Assembly (NCBI RefSeq): GCF_036248275.1
Contig: NZ_CP109181.1
Coordinates: 1,736,001-1,800,000, forward strand
Direction: 5' to 3'
DNA length: 64,000 nt
From: Streptomyces sp. NBC_01716
GTDB lineage: Bacteria; Actinomycetota; Actinomycetes; Streptomycetales; Streptomycetaceae
Shown here in pieces: positions 24,523-32,978 of this stretch (the first letter of the stretch is position 1; the number at the start of each line of letters is the position of its first letter). The notes under the pieces were generated by a model. The model searched no databases and was not told where the DNA came from. It saw nothing but the letters and a program-made list of their open reading frames with translations. Made by a program: the position numbers and the translations under genes.

Positions 24523-25071
24523 TCAGTGCGCGGCGAGCCGGAAGCTCAGTTCGCCGAAGCTCACCATGTCCCCGTCGCGCACCACGACCGTCCCCGTCAC
24601 CCGGCGCCCGTTGACCGTCGTGCCGTTGGTCGACCCGAGATCCCGCAGGATCCACCGCCCGCCCTGCATCCCCAGCTCGGCGTGGAGCCGGGAGACGGTG
24701 TCGTGGCTGAGCCGCAGCCCGTTCATGGGATCCCGGCCGATACGCAGCGGGAACGGGCCCGGGTCGGGCAGCAGCAGCTTCGGCAGCCGCTCGACCTGCC
24801 AGGCCCTGCGCAGCCGCGCGGAGAACGCGGAAGCCCGCCCCACCGCGCCGAACAGCCGCCGCGCCCAGCGGCCGTCGGTGTCCAGGTCGGCCGTGAGCGC
24901 TTCCAGCTCGTCCGACCTGCGCGCGGCCAGCGCCAGATCCATCCGCCGTATGAACGTGTCGTGCGACAGCCTGCCCTGCGCCATTCCTTCTCTCAGGACG
25001 GCGAGCACACGGTCGCGCTCGGCGTCGGAGAGCCGCGCGGGATACGTGTGGAACTCGAACGAGGACGTCAC
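24523..25071 (-). CDS. DUF1707 and FHA domain protein
   Basis: A 182-residue protein joining two modules. Residues 10-65 form a DUF1707 (SHOCT-like) domain: ARLSDAERDRVLAVLREGMAQGRLSHDTFIRRMDLALAARRSDEL. Residues about 100-180 form a forkhead-associated domain with the phosphothreonine-binding set GRDP, SRLHAEL and GSTNGTTVNGRRV. FHA domains bind pThr made by Ser/Thr kinases such as PknB homologues, so this is likely a signalling adaptor. The start is GTG 25071. It is first in a two-gene unit with the helical protein. Confidence 0.88.
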   Translation of the reverse strand: MTSSFEFHTYPARLSDAERDRVLAVLREGMAQGRLSHDTFIRRMDLALAARRSDELEALTADLDTDGRWARRLFGAVGRASAFSARLRRAWQVERLPKLLLPDPGPFPLRIGRDPMNGLRLSHDTVSRLHAELGMQGGRWILRDLGSTNGTTVNGRRVTGTVVVRDGDMVSFGELSFRLAAH

Positions 25072-25204
25072 ACAACTGATTGTCGGGCCGAGTCCTTGAC
25101 GTGTCCAGAAGGGGCCTGTTCAGGCCGAGAAGTGTCGGCGAAATTGATTCGCCCGTCCCCGGCCGGTCCTTGACGGTGGGCCCCCCTTCCTGGAGGCACA
25201 TTTC

Positions 25205-25403
25205 ATGACGGAACCGGTCTTCCGCCAACTCACCCCCTCCGAAGCCCCGTTGTTCCGTTCGCTGGCCGACCCGGGGCTCGTGGGCCGCACGGACCGGGCC
25301 GCCCAGGAGGAGCTGGACCATGGCCGCGCATTTCGCGCGCGCCGGCTACCCCGTCGTACAGGAGCGCATCAACCTCGTCCCACCGGAAACCCCCCTGGGG
25401 TGA
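25205..25403 (+). pseudogene. GNAT acetyltransferase remnant (internally deleted, frameshifted)
   Basis: From ATG 25205 the frame reads MTEPVFRQLTPSEAPLFRSL...LVGRTDRAAQEELD, matching the start of a streptomycete GNAT family and possibly a piece of its middle. About base 25315 the similarity moves to another frame, where MAAHFARAGYPVVQERINLVP follows and stops at 25403. That is the family's usual C-terminus. An intact member is around 300 residues, so most of the gene is missing and the two ends are out of frame. It lies just upstream of treZ. Confidence 0.65.
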
Positions 25404-25496
25404 CGCGTTCACCGAATCGACGCGATCACCAGGCTTCCCGCCTGCCCCCTTGTCACCATGTGGGTGAAGAGTGCCGACGACAGAGGGGGACGACCC

Positions 25497-27284
25497 GTGC
25501 AGTTCGAAGTCTGGGCACCGCAGGCGCAGGACCGTGTCACGCTCCGGATCGGCGAGCCGGCCGACCGCGCCGAGGACGCGCGGTCGGGTGAGGGCGCCGA
25601 CCACGCCATGGCCCGGGACCCGCTGCGCGACGGCTGGTGGACCGCCGAGGCCCCCGCGGGAGACGGCACGCGCTACGGCTTCGCGCTGGACGGCGGCCCC
25701 GTGCTGCCCGATCCCCGCTCCCGCCGCCAGCCGGACGGCCCCGACGGGCTCAGCGCGGTCGTCGACCACGCCTCGTACGAATGGTCCGCGCCGTGGCACG
25801 GCCGGCCGCTCCCTGGCGCCGTCCTCTACGAGGTGCACGTGGGCACCTTCACCGCCGATGGCACCCTGGACGCCGCGGCGGCCCAACTGGCCCCGCTGGC
25901 CGCGCTCGGCATCACGCACGTGGAGCTGATGCCCGTGTGTCCCTTCCCGGGGACGCACGGCTGGGGGTACGAGGGTGTGTCGCTGTGGGCGGTGCACGAG
26001 CCGTACGGCGGTCCCGGGGCGCTGAAGCGTTTTGTCGACGCGGCGCACGAGCTGGGGCTGGGCGTCGTGCTCGACGTCGTGCACAACCACCTTGGCCCGT
26101 CCGGCAATTACCTGCCGCGGTTCGGCCCGTACTTCACCGACACGCACCACACCCCCTGGGGATCGGCGGTCAATCTCGACGCCCCGGGCTCGGACGAGGT
26201 CCGCGCGTATCTGCGTCAGAGCGCGCTCGCCTGGCTGCGGGACTACCGCTTCGACGGGCTGCGTCTCGACGCGGTGCACGCGCTCGCCGACACCCGCGCG
26301 CTGACCTTCCTGGAGGATCTGTCCGCCGCCGTCGACGGGCTCTCGGCGGAGCTGGCCAGGCAGCTGTTCCTGATCGCCGAGTCCGACTTGGGCGATCCTC
26401 GTACGACAACGCCGCGCGCGGAGGGCGGTATCGGGCTGCACGCCCAGTGGAACGACGACTTCCACCATGCCGTGCACGCCGCGCTCACCGGTGAATCGCA
26501 GGGCTACTACGCGGACTTCGCGGCCGAGCCGCTCGCCGCGGTCGCCAAGACCCTGACCCGGGCCTTCTTCCACGACGGTACGTATTCGAGTTTCCGGGGG
26601 CGGACGCACGGCCGCCCTCTCGACCCCGCCAGGACCTCCTCGTACCGCTTCCTCGGCTACGCGCAGACGCACGACCAGATCGGCAACCGCGCCCTCGGCG
26701 ACCGGCTTTCGGCGACGCTCTCCCCCGGTCTGCTGGCGTGCGCCGCGGCGCTCGTACTCACCGGCCCGTTCACGCCGATGCTCTTCATGGGTGAGGAGTG
26801 GGGCGCCCGTACGCCCTGGCAGTTCTTCACCGACCACCAGGACCCTGAGCTGGCGGAGGCCGTACGCACGGGCAGGCGGCGGGAGTTCGCGGCGCACGGC
26901 TGGGCGGCCGAGTCCATTCCCGACCCGCAGGACCCGGCGACGCGCGACCGTTCGTGCCTGGACAGGACCGAGGCGCAACGCGAGCCGCACGCCCGCCTGT
27001 TGGCCTGGCACCGCGATCTGATCGCCCTGCGCCACAGTCATCCGGATCTGTCGGATCCGGACCTGGCGACGGTGAAGGTGGCGTACGACGAGGGCGCGCG
27101 CTGGCTCGCGTACCGGCGCGGCGACGTACGGGTCGCGCTGAACCTGTCCGCGCGCCCGGCCGAGATCCCGCTGGGTGACCGGAGCGGTCAGGTGCTGCTG
27201 GCCTGGGAGCCGGTGGAGGCGCCCGGCCCGGAGGGCGTGCTGCGGCTGCCGCCCGAATCGTGCGCGGTGCTCGCGGGAGGCTGA
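25497..27284 (+). CDS. treZ: malto-oligosyltrehalose trehalohydrolase
   Basis: This 595-residue GH13 enzyme cleaves the product of TreY, releasing trehalose. An N-terminal CBM48 domain starts at [14 protein letters not shown]. The barrel carries [37 protein letters not shown] (nucleophile Asp), LIAESDLG (Glu) and [16 protein letters not shown]. Then come FMGEEWGA and TPWQFFTDH, the TreZ-specific loop. GTG 25497 is chosen because AGAGGGGG lies seven bases upstream and similarity begins there; ATG 25458 lacks a ribosome site. It is separated from treY by two reverse-strand genes and a pseudogene, so it probably has its own promoter. Confidence 0.95.
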   Translation: MQFEVWAPQAQDRVTLRIGEPADRAEDARSGEGADHAMARDPLRDGWWTAEAPAGDGTRYGFALDGGPVLPDPRSRRQPDGPDGLSAVVDHASYEWSAPWHGRPLPGAVLYEVHVGTFTADGTLDAAAAQLAPLAALGITHVELMPVCPFPGTHGWGYEGVSLWAVHEPYGGPGALKRFVDAAHELGLGVVLDVVHNHLGPSGNYLPRFGPYFTDTHHTPWGSAVNLDAPGSDEVRAYLRQSALAWLRDYRFDGLRLDAVHALADTRALTFLEDLSAAVDGLSAELARQLFLIAESDLGDPRTTTPRAEGGIGLHAQWNDDFHHAVHAALTGESQGYYADFAAEPLAAVAKTLTRAFFHDGTYSSFRGRTHGRPLDPARTSSYRFLGYAQTHDQIGNRALGDRLSATLSPGLLACAAALVLTGPFTPMLFMGEEWGARTPWQFFTDHQDPELAEAVRTGRRREFAAHGWAAESIPDPQDPATRDRSCLDRTEAQREPHARLLAWHRDLIALRHSHPDLSDPDLATVKVAYDEGARWLAYRRGDVRVALNLSARPAEIPLGDRSGQVLLAWEPVEAPGPEGVLRLPPESCAVLAGG

Positions 27285-27352
27285 ACCGGTGGAATCAGCG
27301 GTGAGTGAAACCACCCGTGTTCGTGTGCGCTCGAAGGCCTAGCGTGCACACC

Positions 27353-28336
27353 ATGAAGCAGCGAAATCTGGGCAGGACCGGGCTCCGCGTCAGCGAACTC
27401 TGTCTCGGCACGATGACCTTCGTGAAGGACGACGAGGCGGGCGCGCACCGGATACTCGACACCTTCACCGAGGCCGGCGGCACTTTCCTGGACACGGCCG
27501 ACGCGTACGGCCGGGGCGTCTCGGAGGAGGTCATCGGCGGCTGGCTGAAGGGGCGCGACCGCGACGGGCTCGTCATCGCGACGAAGGTGGCCCTCCCGAT
27601 GGGCGAGGGCCCCAACGAGGGGGGCCTGAGCCGCAAGCACATCATCGCGTCGGTGGAGGCGAGCCTGCGGCGGCTCGGCACCGACTACATCGACCTCTAC
27701 CAGACGCATGTCTGGGACGTCAGGACACCGATCGAGGAGACCCTCGGCACGCTCGACACCCTGGTCAAGGCGGGCAAGGTCCGCTACCTGGGCGCGAGCA
27801 ACGTCTCCCCCGGCCAGCTCCAGCGGGCGCTCGACGTCGCCGACCGGCGGGGCTGGGAGCCGTACGTCTGCCTCCAGCCTATCTACAACCTCCTGGCGCG
27901 CGAGGTGGAGTGGGAGCTGCTGCCCCAGAGCGAGGCGGCGGGAGTCGGCGTCATCCCCTACAGCCCGCTCCAGGGCGGCTGGCTGACGGGCAAGTACCGG
28001 CGCGGCATGACGTCGGTCCCGGCCGGCAGCCGCGAGTCCCACGGCGACGGCGAGAGCTGGCGGGCGCGGGACAACGAGGAGACCTGGCGGGTCGTGGAGA
28101 CGGTCCAGGCGGTCGCCGCCGAGACGGAACGCACGCCCTCCCAGGTGGCGCTGCGCTGGCTGCTGGACCGGCCGGGCGTCACGGCCCCGATCATCGGCGC
28201 GCGGACGCTCGACCAGCTGAAGGACAATCTGGGTGCGGTGGACTGGGAGTTGACGGCCGGTCAGACCGCGCGCCTGGACGAGGCGAGCGCCCGCCCGCTG
28301 CCGTATCCGTACAGCGTGCTGTCGCACTTCAGCTGA
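27353..28336 (+). CDS. aldo/keto reductase
   Basis: A 327-residue NADPH-dependent (alpha/beta)8 oxidoreductase. Catalytic residues are Asp and Tyr in DTADAYGRG, Lys in IATKVALP and His in YQTHVWD. The cofactor-binding end is [21 protein letters not shown]. It resembles the broad-range AKR group acting on aldehydes and small ketones (KYRRG..P loop); the substrate is unknown. A TAGCGT -10-like box (27340-27345) seven bases before ATG 27353 suggests a leaderless start. Confidence 0.88.
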   Translation: MKQRNLGRTGLRVSELCLGTMTFVKDDEAGAHRILDTFTEAGGTFLDTADAYGRGVSEEVIGGWLKGRDRDGLVIATKVALPMGEGPNEGGLSRKHIIASVEASLRRLGTDYIDLYQTHVWDVRTPIEETLGTLDTLVKAGKVRYLGASNVSPGQLQRALDVADRRGWEPYVCLQPIYNLLAREVEWELLPQSEAAGVGVIPYSPLQGGWLTGKYRRGMTSVPAGSRESHGDGESWRARDNEETWRVVETVQAVAAETERTPSQVALRWLLDRPGVTAPIIGARTLDQLKDNLGAVDWELTAGQTARLDEASARPLPYPYSVLSHFS

Positions 28337-28543
28337 GGGGTAATGACCGCCACCGGCACCGAGGCCCCAACTCCCGCCCACACCAGGCTCGTTGACCTGC
28401 ACCGATCAAAGGCCATCGGGTGGTTGGTGAGGCGAGCGGTCATGAGGGCCTCCCGAGACAGAGAAGCGAGCGGTCGGCAAGGGCCGAGCAGCGGCCCGGC
28501 GGGCGGGGGCGAACCGCTCCCGCCCGCCGGGGTGTAGTGCGGG

Positions 28544-29308
28544 TCAGCGGGTGGTGTAGCCACCGTTGAGGAACAGCGTCTGGCCGTTGGCCCACCAGCC
28601 GTCGGTCAGCAGATGCCGCACCCACGGCACAATGTCCTCGATCTTGGTGAGCTCACCGTTCGTGGCCGAAGACTTGTGGTAGGCGATCGAGTCGTCGTCC
28701 TCGGCCGGATAGAAGAAGGGCGTGTCCATCGGCCCTGGAGCGATGTTGTTCACCGAGATGTTCCGGCCGAACATCTCCTTCGACAGCGCCCGGGTGAAGT
28801 GCTCGACAGGGGCCTTGCTACCCGCGTACGAGGAGTACAGGCCGGTGTAGGCGGCCAGCAGCGACGTGACGATGGTGACGATCTTGCCGCCGTCCTCCAT
28901 CCGCCGGGCGGCCTCGCGCATCACGAAGAACGCGGCCTTGGAGTTGACCGCGAACATCCGGTCGTACTCCTCCTCCGTGATGTCGGTCAGCGGCTTCTTC
29001 AGCACCATGCCGGCCGTGTTGACGCTGTAGTCCAGCTTCCCGAACCGGTTCACGACCTCGTCGAAAACCCGCTCCACCTCGGCAACCCGGGTCAAGTCCC
29101 CCTGGATCGCGAATGCTTCACCGGGGCCCGCGTTGATCTGCGCCACCACATCCTCCGCCTTGGCCCGGGAGGAATCGCTGTTGTAGTGCACCGCCACCAA
29201 AGCGCCCTCGGCGCCCAGGGTCGTGCTGATCAGCCCGCCCAGATTGCGGGACGCACCGCCGACGAAAGCGACCTTGCCCTCGAGCGTCTTGTCCGGGGTC
29301 TTCACCAT
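28544..29308 (-). CDS. SDR family oxidoreductase
   Basis: A 254-residue classical short-chain dehydrogenase. The cofactor motif appears as GGASRNLGG (17-25, a variant of TGxxxGxG), with NTAG, then Tyr and Lys of the active site in YAGSK and a Ser/Thr-rich TSLLAAYTGLYSS just before. The C-terminal NGGYTTR is typical of FabG-like members. AGGAGG lies five bases before the ATG. It is divergent from an AraC-type regulator, the usual layout for a regulator and its target; the substrate is not evident. Confidence 0.88.
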   Translation of the reverse strand: MVKTPDKTLEGKVAFVGGASRNLGGLISTTLGAEGALVAVHYNSDSSRAKAEDVVAQINAGPGEAFAIQGDLTRVAEVERVFDEVVNRFGKLDYSVNTAGMVLKKPLTDITEEEYDRMFAVNSKAAFFVMREAARRMEDGGKIVTIVTSLLAAYTGLYSSYAGSKAPVEHFTRALSKEMFGRNISVNNIAPGPMDTPFFYPAEDDDSIAYHKSSATNGELTKIEDIVPWVRHLLTDGWWANGQTLFLNGGYTTR

Positions 29309-29414
29309 GACAGCCTCCTGTGGATTCCACGTTCACGGCACGCGCCGGTCAGGTCGCCCCGACCTGGAATGCGCGCCTCCGGAGGAAGGATGCGCCGAGC
29401 GCAGGGGGAGGATC

Positions 29415-29441
29415 TTGAACAATCACCTCATCTTTGGAACA
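29415..29441. promoter_or_regulatory. direct repeat in the SDR/AraC intergenic region
   Basis: TTGAACAA (29415-29422) and TTGGAACAA (29433-29441) are spaced about 18 bases apart in an unusually AT-rich patch. GATCTT and AAGATC flank them. Direct repeats at two-turn spacing are typical of AraC-family operators. Confidence 0.4.
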
Positions 29442-29567
29442 AAAAGATCAGACTGGGAGCCGCATGGCAGCGGGCGAGTGGGCAGACGTGTGCAAGGCTG
29501 CCTGGGCAAACAGCCGCTCCGCCCCATCGTTGTGCCCGATCGCCATAACGGGCTCATACTGTTTTTT

Positions 29568-30467
29568 GTGGTTATCTCTCACATCAAGCCTCACCTGAAG
29601 TGCCTCACCAGCAGCGGCGACGACCTTCAGCACGCCGTGGTGGAACGCGCGGTCGAGCGCGCCGCCGGACGCGCCGACACAGCGCCGCCACCCGTCGGCC
29701 CGGGTTCACACGTCCTCGTGGTACATACCGGGCGCTCGGCCAATCTGCGCTGGCGCGACGACGGTACCGCTCGCCGGGAGCGCTTCCACACCGGCGAGGC
29801 GTTGATCAATCCAGCCGGCCACGCCGCCCAGCCCCGCTGGCAGGACGACGTCGAGCTCATGCTCCTGGGCCTCGATCCACTGTGGCTGGAGAAACTCGCC
29901 GCGGAAAGCGGTCTGCAAGGGTCCGTGAAACTCGCCCCCGCATTTCATTTCACCGATCCACTGCTCGCCATGTTGGTGCACCGGCTCGTCGCCACGTACG
30001 AAGGTCCCGAACCCACCGAGTCCCTGTACACGGAATCACTCGTCCAGGCAGCCGCCTCCATCGTGCTCAAGGAAGCCATCCAGGGAAACAGACTCCCTGC
30101 CCGCGCGGGCGGTATGCCCGCCCGGCGCCTGGGAGAACTGCGGGACTACATCCACGTCAATCTCGGCCAACGCATCGCGCTCGATGAACTCGCCAAGGTC
30201 GCGGGGGTCAGCGCGTCGCACCTGAACCGCGTGTTCAAGGCCTCCACCGGTGAGACTCCGCATCAGTACGTGCTGCGCCAACGTGTCGAGCGGGCCCGCG
30301 ACGCCCTGCTCCACACGGACGACAGCATCGCGGACATCGCACTGGCCTGTGGATTTGCCGACCAGAGCCACCTCACCCGGTCCCTGCGCCGCGCCCTCGG
30401 CCTGACCCCGCGCGCGCTTCGCGTGGAACGCACCGCACACCACCCACAGCAAGACCGTTCTGCTTGA
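29568..30467 (+). CDS. AraC family transcriptional regulator
   Basis: About 299 residues with an N-terminal cupin-type sensing domain (SSGDDLQHAVVERA...HTGEALINPAGHAAQPRW) and a C-terminal AraC double HTH: RIALDELAKVAGVSASHLNRVFKASTGETPHQYVLRQRVERARDALLHTDDSIADIALACGFADQSHLTRSLRR. The start is uncertain. Codon bias becomes coding-like near GTG 29568, with a TACTGT -10-like box just before it; the same frame stays open upstream but looks non-coding. It probably controls the divergent SDR gene and itself. Confidence 0.85.
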   Translation: MVISHIKPHLKCLTSSGDDLQHAVVERAVERAAGRADTAPPPVGPGSHVLVVHTGRSANLRWRDDGTARRERFHTGEALINPAGHAAQPRWQDDVELMLLGLDPLWLEKLAAESGLQGSVKLAPAFHFTDPLLAMLVHRLVATYEGPEPTESLYTESLVQAAASIVLKEAIQGNRLPARAGGMPARRLGELRDYIHVNLGQRIALDELAKVAGVSASHLNRVFKASTGETPHQYVLRQRVERARDALLHTDDSIADIALACGFADQSHLTRSLRRALGLTPRALRVERTAHHPQQDRSA

Positions 30468-30512
30468 CTCGTGGACGTCGCGTCCTACTCGGCACAGGTT
30501 CACATCGCGGGC

Positions 30513-31487
30513 TCAGAGCTCGTCGTCCCCGTGTGACGGTGAGACCAGTCGCTCCAGCAGCTCCTGGAAGTCCTCGCCGACCACAATGCGCAGCCCGCCC
30601 GCCTCGTGGTTCCCCTCGTCCTTGTCGCTGAGCTGGGTCAGCGTGCCGTCGCGCCACCAGTAGACGTACGGGCTGATCGCGCCCGGCGTGTCCTCGAAGC
30701 CGGACGCGGCGAACGACGCCATCGCGTTCAGCGACGGGATGAGGCCGGCGTCACGTATGACATGGAACGCGACCTGGTGGCGGAACGGGAACGCCACCAG
30801 CGCGCCGTCCGGGCCGAGTTGCCGCCCGGTGATCTGGTGTACGAGGCTGTCCAGCGCCAGGACGCGGCTCGCGGTGTAGAAGGAGTCGCCCATGACGACC
30901 TCGAACCGCATGCCTCCCGCGTCCTTGACCGTCTCCCGCCCCTCGACGGGCAGTTGGCGCAGATTGCCGAGGGCCTGCGCCCGCAACTCGTGCAGCGGGC
31001 CCAGCGGTTCCAGCGCCTCGTCGGTGAGCATCATGACGCTCTCGGGGAGGTCGAGCGCGAGGATCTCGTACAGTCCGGGGGCGACGGAGCGCGCGTACGC
31101 GAAGGCCTGCGCGTCGAGGCTGTCGCCGCTGATCACCCGCGGGTAGAGCTGGGCCCGGATCTGCGCGGGCGACAGGGTGTCGAGGGCGGAGGGGCCGTCC
31201 ATGGTCCGCAGCACCATCCCGGCGTGCTGCCGGACGAGTTCGCCCCAGACGCGGGCGCCGCGGTCGTCGTTGTGACAGACGGCGGCGAGGTTGGAGAGCC
31301 CGAACTGCCGTCCCGCGCTGTCGGTCACCAGGTCCGAGTAGACGGTGACCTCCAGGCCCCGCTCGGCGAACGCCTCACGCACCTGGCTGCGGAAGAGTGC
31401 GGCCTCGTCGGTCGAGAAGAAGGTGAATTCGGGGTCGCGAGGCATCTCGCGCCCGTCCCGTTTCGGCCCACGCCTGAACAACCCCAC
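30513..31487 (-). CDS. conserved hypothetical protein
   Basis: A 324-residue soluble protein without signal peptide or membrane segment. The start is GTG (VGLFRRGPKR). It has mixed alpha/beta composition, with segments such as EVTVYSDLVTDSAGRQFGLSNLAAVCH, QIRAQLYPRVISGDSL and LALDLPESVMMLTDEALEPL. The pattern recalls DUF1444-like proteins that handle immunity-type or T6SS-adjacent roles elsewhere, but I cannot confirm that. It is convergent with the AraC gene and not obviously linked to its neighbours. Confidence 0.6.
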   Translation of the reverse strand: MGLFRRGPKRDGREMPRDPEFTFFSTDEAALFRSQVREAFAERGLEVTVYSDLVTDSAGRQFGLSNLAAVCHNDDRGARVWGELVRQHAGMVLRTMDGPSALDTLSPAQIRAQLYPRVISGDSLDAQAFAYARSVAPGLYEILALDLPESVMMLTDEALEPLGPLHELRAQALGNLRQLPVEGRETVKDAGGMRFEVVMGDSFYTASRVLALDSLVHQITGRQLGPDGALVAFPFRHQVAFHVIRDAGLIPSLNAMASFAASGFEDTPGAISPYVYWWRDGTLTQLSDKDEGNHEAGGLRIVVGEDFQELLERLVSPSHGDDEL

Positions 31488-31622
31488 GTCGTCCGCCTCC
31501 CCATGATCGCGCTCGGCTTCGCGCCCCGGTCCCCGTTGCCCCTGTGATCGTCACGTGCGTCGAACGTTCGATGGTAGGCCCTACACCGCCCCTGATGTCG
31601 GTTCGGGGGCATACGATGCGGC

Positions 31623-32261
31623 TCAGCCGGGGCCGACCGTGACCGGAATCACCAGGTCCGCGCGGTGCCTGCCCCGGGCGACGAGCCGGGCGTTGGCCTC
31701 GTCGGAGTCCCTGACCCAGCGCTCGGCGTAGGGGCGCTCCTTGCCGAAACGCACATGCCGGTCGACCAGACGCCGCAGGCGTACGGCGTCGTCGAGCTCC
31801 AGGAACCACGCCTCGTCGATGAACGCGCGGACCGGCGCCCACGCGCCGTCGTCGTGCAGCAGGTAGTTGCCCTCGGTGATGACGAGCGGTACGTCCGGAC
31901 CGACCGGGATGCTGCCCGCCACGGCCTCCTCCAGGGCCCGGTCGAACGCGGGCGCATAGACGACGACCCCAGGCGCGGGTGCCCTCAGGCGCCCGAGCAG
32001 CGCGGCGTAGCCGACGGCGTCGAAGGTGTCGGGCGCACCCTTGCGCTCGGCGCGGCCGAGCCGGCGCAGCTCGGCCTGGGCGAGGTGGAAACCGTCCATG
32101 GGCACGAGCACGGCACTCCCGCCGAGCGCCGCGACGAGCTCCCCCGCGAGCGTGGACTTCCCCGCACCCGGCGCGCCCGCGATGCCGAGGATCCGGCGCT
32201 GCCCGGTGGCGGCGAGCCCCCGGGCGCGACGGATGAGTACGTCGAGCTGCCGCGCGTCCAT
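31623..32261 (-). CDS. nucleoside/nucleotide kinase family protein (uridine kinase-like)
   Basis: A 212-residue P-loop kinase of the uridine kinase/pantothenate kinase-like group. Walker A is GAPGAGKST (near residue 28), then VPMDGFHLAQAEL, the phosphate-acceptor Asp motif of the group, and VITEGNYLLHDDGAW. The Arg-rich LID is RRLVDRHVRFGKERPYAERWVRDSDEANARLV. It likely phosphorylates a sugar or nucleoside with ATP, as fructose/ribulose-type relatives do. ATG 32261 is preferred; an upstream in-frame ATG (32351) would overlap the promoter of the VOC gene. Confidence 0.85.
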   Translation of the reverse strand: MDARQLDVLIRRARGLAATGQRRILGIAGAPGAGKSTLAGELVAALGGSAVLVPMDGFHLAQAELRRLGRAERKGAPDTFDAVGYAALLGRLRAPAPGVVVYAPAFDRALEEAVAGSIPVGPDVPLVITEGNYLLHDDGAWAPVRAFIDEAWFLELDDAVRLRRLVDRHVRFGKERPYAERWVRDSDEANARLVARGRHRADLVIPVTVGPG

Positions 32262-32349
32262 GTCGGCATTGTTCCATCCGGGGCGGTGGGGGCCAGGTGG
32301 CCCTTCCGCCGCCTTGCCCGACCCCTGGTCATACGTATAACCTCCCGCC

Positions 32350-32739
32350 ATGCCTCATATCGCCCTGGTCACCCTCGTCGTCCGCGACTACGACGAGGCC
32401 ATCGCCTTCTACACCGGATCCCTCGGCTTCGAGCTGGTCGAGGACACCGACCGGGGCGACGGCTCCCGCTGGGTCGCCGTACGGCCGCGCGGCGGCGCCG
32501 GGGCGCTCCTGCTGGCCCGCGCGGCCGACGACGCCCAGCGGGCGAGCGTCGGCGCGCAGACCGGCGGCCGGGTCGGCTTCTTCCTGCACACGGACGACTT
32601 CGCGCGGGACCACGCCCGGATGACGGCGGCGGGGGTGCGCTTCCTGGAGGACCCCCGGCACGAGCCGTACGGCACGGTGTCGGTCTTCGAGGACCTGTAC
32701 GGCAACCGCTGGGACCTCCTCCAGCCGACGCCGGTCTGA
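32350..32739 (+). CDS. VOC family protein (glyoxalase/dioxygenase fold)
   Basis: A 129-residue protein with two beta-alpha-beta-beta-beta repeats: MPHIALVTLVVRDYDEAIAFYTGSLGFELVEDT first and HTDDFARDHARMTAAGVRF second. It ends with VFEDLYGNRWDLLQP, whose Glu is a likely metal ligand. Substrates of stand-alone VOC proteins vary (glyoxals, antibiotics). TATAAC at 32335-32340 before the ATG is a good -10. A palindromic element and an IS follow its stop. Confidence 0.88.
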   Translation: MPHIALVTLVVRDYDEAIAFYTGSLGFELVEDTDRGDGSRWVAVRPRGGAGALLLARAADDAQRASVGAQTGGRVGFFLHTDDFARDHARMTAAGVRFLEDPRHEPYGTVSVFEDLYGNRWDLLQPTPV

Positions 32740-32742
32740 GAG

Positions 32743-32911
32743 CTAGGGCCTGTCCGGCGGATCTTCGTGGATCAGCCCGGGGCGTCTGGTGCGGTGCATC
32801 GCAAGGCGGAGGATCGGGCTCGTACTGGACGTACTTGGCCGACTCCGACAACGCCGCGAGGTGCCGTACCAGGCGCCCCGGGCCCGCGAAGATCCGCCGG
32901 ACAGGGCCTAG
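32743..32911. repeat. 169-bp palindromic (MITE-like) element, copy 1
   Basis: The ends are perfect 25-bp inverted repeats (32743-32767 and 32887-32911; CTAGGGCCTGTCCGG...). The inner arms (CCCGGGGCGTCTGGT and its partner) pair imperfectly, so nearly the whole element can fold into one hairpin. CTAG stands at both ends, as a 4-bp target duplication would. The core (CGCAAGGCGGAGGATC...CGTACTGGACGTACTTGG) is shared with 61782-61962. There is no ORF of its own. It lies between a forward gene and a reverse-strand gene whose stop codon is in the CTAG. Confidence 0.75.
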
Positions 32912-32978
32912 GAGCTGTTCGAAGTTCGGATCTTGCGAGGTTCAATGGTGTGCTGGCCTGGGCTGGTAGAACTCCTGC

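Noticed and set aside
28343..28537. Forward ORF of 64 codons after the aldo/keto reductase
   Set aside because: No ribosome site, no recognisable motif, and composition shifts along its length; treated as non-coding.
29223..29567. Upstream extension of the AraC gene
   Set aside because: The frame is open, but codon bias is poor, the region is AT-rich and it holds promoter-like elements for the divergent SDR gene.
32753..32851. Short reverse-strand ORF beginning MSESAKYVQYE, and its twin MSESSKYVQYE at 61.9 kb
   Set aside because: Both are just the conserved core of the palindromic element read in one frame; they diverge after the core and lack ribosome sites.
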